A stretch of 64,000 nt of DNA from CAYZJR01 sp964503045 (lineage in GTDB: Bacteria > Cyanobacteriota > Vampirovibrionia > Obscuribacterales > Obscuribacteraceae). The notes under the pieces were generated by a model. It had not been told where the DNA came from, ran no database searches, and saw nothing but the letters and a program-made list of their open reading frames with translations. The translations under genes and the position numbers were made by a program. Below, one piece after another: positions 62,095-64,000 of this stretch. Where the stretch lies: contig CAZCZI010000012.1 in the NCBI GenBank assembly GCA_964503045.1, forward strand, positions 77,965-141,964, given 5' to 3'. The stretch's first letter is position 1; every line of letters starts with the position of its first letter.

Positions 62095-64000
62095 GTGAGT
62101 AGGATAAAGCCATTTTTTGGCATCAAAAAAATCCCCCGGAAGATTATGGCCAGGCTCCGGGGCTACACGGCCATTGAATTAGCTTCAGTACTGTCGCTTT
62201 TGATTGTCATCTGCGCGCTGTCACTGAACATTTGTGTCCTTATATTCAGTGCAGATATGTGCGACAGAGCTTGTAAAGACTGCGCACGTTCAGCTGGGCA
62301 GATGGCCACACCACAACAAGCAGTCGACGCAATGAATGCTGCGTTGAACACACACCTGCCTGTTGACGGCATCGTAATTCAGAGCCTGGCAGCTGAATTG
62401 ATCACGTATGAAGACTATGTCGTACCAAATCCAGCGTATCCGGCGGTAGGATCCAACGGTCCTGTCGGCACCACGACATCGCTGTCTTTGAGCCCACCGG
62501 GAGTGGTGCCACTTCCGGGAGCAGGCGGTCCGGGATCTTGTCCTGGTCCGTACGTCACGGTCAGAACGACATTGAGAGCCCGGGTTCCGGCCCCGGTTTT
62601 CTTTTTCACAGCACAGTTCAAAGGGCATGATGGAACAGGCTTTAGCGCCAACACGATGCAGTTCCAAAGCCTTTATACATACCCCATCACCAACACATTC
62701 GGCCCGGTTGCAGTCGGTGCCACAAGCGGAACCCCAATCATCAGCCCCGTCACAAGCGTAGGCCCTGGTCCTCTTGGTCCCGGTGGTCCTCTTGGTCCTG
62801 GCGGTCCTGAAGGTCCTGGCGGCGTCTCCGGTCCTGGTGGACCTGGCGGACCGGAAGGACCTGGCGGACCTTTGGGACCTGGTGGTCCTGCCGGTCCTTC
62901 TGGACCTTCCGGTCCTGGCGGTCCTGGCGGTCCTGAAGGTCCTGGCGGTCCTGCCGGTCCTGGTGGTCCTGAAGGCCCTGGTGGTCCTGAAGGTCCTGGC
63001 GGCCCAGCTGGACCTGGCGGTCCTGCCGGTCCTGTAGGACCTGGCGGTCCTGAAGGTCCTGGTGGTCCTGAAGGTCCTGGCGGTCCTGCCGGTCCTGGCG
63101 GTCCCGGTGGTCCCGAAGGTCCTGGCGGTCCTGAAGGTCCTGGTGGTCCTGAAGGTCCTGGCGGTCCTGAAGGTCCCGGTGGTCCTGCCGGTCCTGGTGG
63201 TCCTGCCGGTCCATCCGGTCCTGGTGGTCCCGAAGGTCCTGGCGGTCCTGAAGGTCCTGGTGGTCCTGAAGGTCCTGGCGGCCCTGAAGGCCCTGGCGGT
63301 CCTGGTGGTCCTGGTGGCCCATTCGGACCTACCGGCCCCGCTGGTCCTGGCGGTCCTGGTGGTCCAGTCGGTCCTGGCGGTCCTGGTGGCCCCGGCGGCC
63401 CATTCGGTCCTACCGGCCCTGCTGGTCCTGGCGGTCCTGGTGGCCCTGCCGGTCCTGGCGGTCCTTCCGGTCCTGGTGGTCCTTCCGGCCCTGGCGGTCC
63501 TGCCGGTCCTGGTGGTCCTTCTGGCCCCTCTGGTCCAGGCGGTCCTGCCGGTCCTGGTGGTCCTTCCGGCCCAGGCGGTCCCGCCGGTCCTGGCGGCCCA
63601 GCCGGCCCTGGTGGTCCTTCCGGTCCTGGTGGTCCTTCCGGTCCTTCCGGTCCTGGCGGTCCAGCCGGTCCTGGTGGTCCTTCCGGTCCTGGTGGTCCTT
63701 CCGGTCCTGGCGGTCCTTCCGGCCCCTCCGGCCCTGGCGGCCCTGGTGGTCCTCGCGGCCCAGGCGGCCCCGGTGGTCCTACCGGCCCCGGTGGTCCAAG
63801 CGGTCCTGGTGGTCCTTCCGGCCCTGGCGGTCCTTCCGGCCCCGGCGGTCCTGGTGGTCCTGGTGGTCCTTCCGGTCCTGGTGGTCCTGGTGGTCCTTCC
63901 GGCCCTGGTGGTCCTGGTGGTCCCGGTGGTCCTACTGGCCCTGGCGGTCCTGGCGGTCCTGGTGGACCTACTGGCCCCGGCGGTCCTGGTGGTCCTGGTG
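62095..64000 (+). CDS. TadE-like / collagen-like fusion protein, copy 2 (cut by window edge)
   Basis: At least 635 codons are open to the window end, without a stop. The head (residues 1-222) is a close paralogue of the copy-1 head: TAIELASVLSLLIVICALSL helix, MCDRACKDCARSAGQMATPQ, and VRTTLRARVPAPVFFFTAQF. The collagen tract starts at the same residue, about 223. Its first part has about eighteen GPE triplets (PGGPEGPGG), and later parts change to GPS and GPA, with a single GPR seen. Copy 1 has no GPE. GTG 62095 follows the GGA tract. Confidence 0.9.
   Translation, partial: MSRIKPFFGIKKIPRKIMARLRGYTAIELASVLSLLIVICALSLNICVLIFSADMCDRACKDCARSAGQMATPQQAVDAMNAALNTHLPVDGIVIQSLAAELITYEDYVVPNPAYPAVGSNGPVGTTTSLSLSPPGVVPLPGAGGPGSCPGPYVTVRTTLRARVPAPVFFFTAQFKGHDGTGFSANTMQFQSLYTYPITNTFGPVAVGATSGTPIISPVTSVGPGPLGPGGPLGPGGPEGPGGVSGPGGPGGPEGPGGPLGPGGPAGPSGPSGPGGPGGPEGPGGPAGPGGPEGPGGPEGPGGPAGPGGPAGPVGPGGPEGPGGPEGPGGPAGPGGPGGPEGPGGPEGPGGPEGPGGPEGPGGPAGPGGPAGPSGPGGPEGPGGPEGPGGPEGPGGPEGPGGPGGPGGPFGPTGPAGPGGPGGPVGPGGPGGPGGPFGPTGPAGPGGPGGPAGPGGPSGPGGPSGPGGPAGPGGPSGPSGPGGPAGPGGPSGPGGPAGPGGPAGPGGPSGPGGPSGPSGPGGPAGPGGPSGPGGPSGPGGPSGPSGPGGPGGPRGPGGPGGPTGPGGPSGPGGPSGPGGPSGPGGPGGPGGPSGPGGPGGPSGPGGPGGPGGPTGPGGPGGPGGPTGPGGPGGPG
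62762..64000 (+). repeat. 18-bp-periodic collagen-coding repeat (continues past window)
   Basis: Gly-Pro-X coding repeat of the second collagen-like gene. The first 500 bases are richer in GAA-bearing units; the rest is nearly like the copy-1 repeat. Confidence 0.9.

Overview
This 64 kb window is chromosomal DNA from a free-living, non-photosynthetic bacterium of medium GC. No rRNA, tRNA, CRISPR array or intact insertion sequence was recognised. The gene set is pyruvate phosphate dikinase with its regulator, a two-subunit 2-oxoacid:ferredoxin oxidoreductase, many TPR proteins, Tad-like surface proteins and large collagen-like proteins. It would fit a Vampirovibrionia/Melainabacteria lineage such as Obscuribacterales, but that placement is an inference from gene content, not from a marker gene.

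Layout. 1-4.2 kb: start of a divergent membrane protein, an FAD aromatic-ring monooxygenase, an acidic low-complexity protein, a kinesin-light-chain-type TPR protein and a histidine-kinase remnant. 4.2-9.1 kb: ppdK and its bifunctional regulator ppsR, then a BioD-like P-loop protein. 9.4-16.1 kb: CtpA-type protease, MTA phosphorylase, a tiny membrane protein overlapping a pair of M16 peptidases (one with and one without the zinc motif), and a lone TadE-like protein. 16.3-24.4 kb: purine salvage (hpt, guaD), a GNAT protein, a ThDP enzyme lacking its catalytic glutamate, and korAB. 24.4-28.7 kb is accessory-like: a zinc-ribbon/HTH protein between two inverted copies of a palindromic repeat, an amidase pseudogene, a TPR protein, a secreted SRPBCC protein and a doubtful small ORF. 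28.7-40 kb: a glutamine-synthetase-like / amidohydrolase / acetyltransferase operon, a dead M48-like protein, a MEMO-AMMECR1 fusion, TonB-like and FIST proteins, a Na+/H+ antiporter and fumC. 40-53.3 kb: fadD-like ligase, an orphan response regulator, GH31 glucosidase, secreted thioredoxin-TPR protein, lipase-like hydrolase, membrane transporter-like protein, trmJ, an HTTM pair and three TPR proteins.

53.4-64 kb is the most striking part. A TadE-like protein is followed by two copies of a two-gene cassette. Each cassette has a TadG-like protein whose von Willebrand A domain is split by an insertion of about 500 residues, then a TadE-like membrane-anchored protein that continues into a very long Gly-Pro-X collagen-like tract. 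The second collagen gene runs off the end of the window. The two collagen tracts differ in charge: one carries GPR triplets, the other mostly GPE. I propose that these are parts of a Tad-derived surface fibre with a collagen-like stalk and a VWA adhesin.

Two non-coding themes recur. One is a 38-bp element centred on the palindrome AGCGATATCGCT (four copies), which looks like an operator inside a promoter in at least two places. The other is short 17-22 bp tandem repeats placed at gene ends or between genes (six sites), with similar repeats also seen in frame inside proteins.
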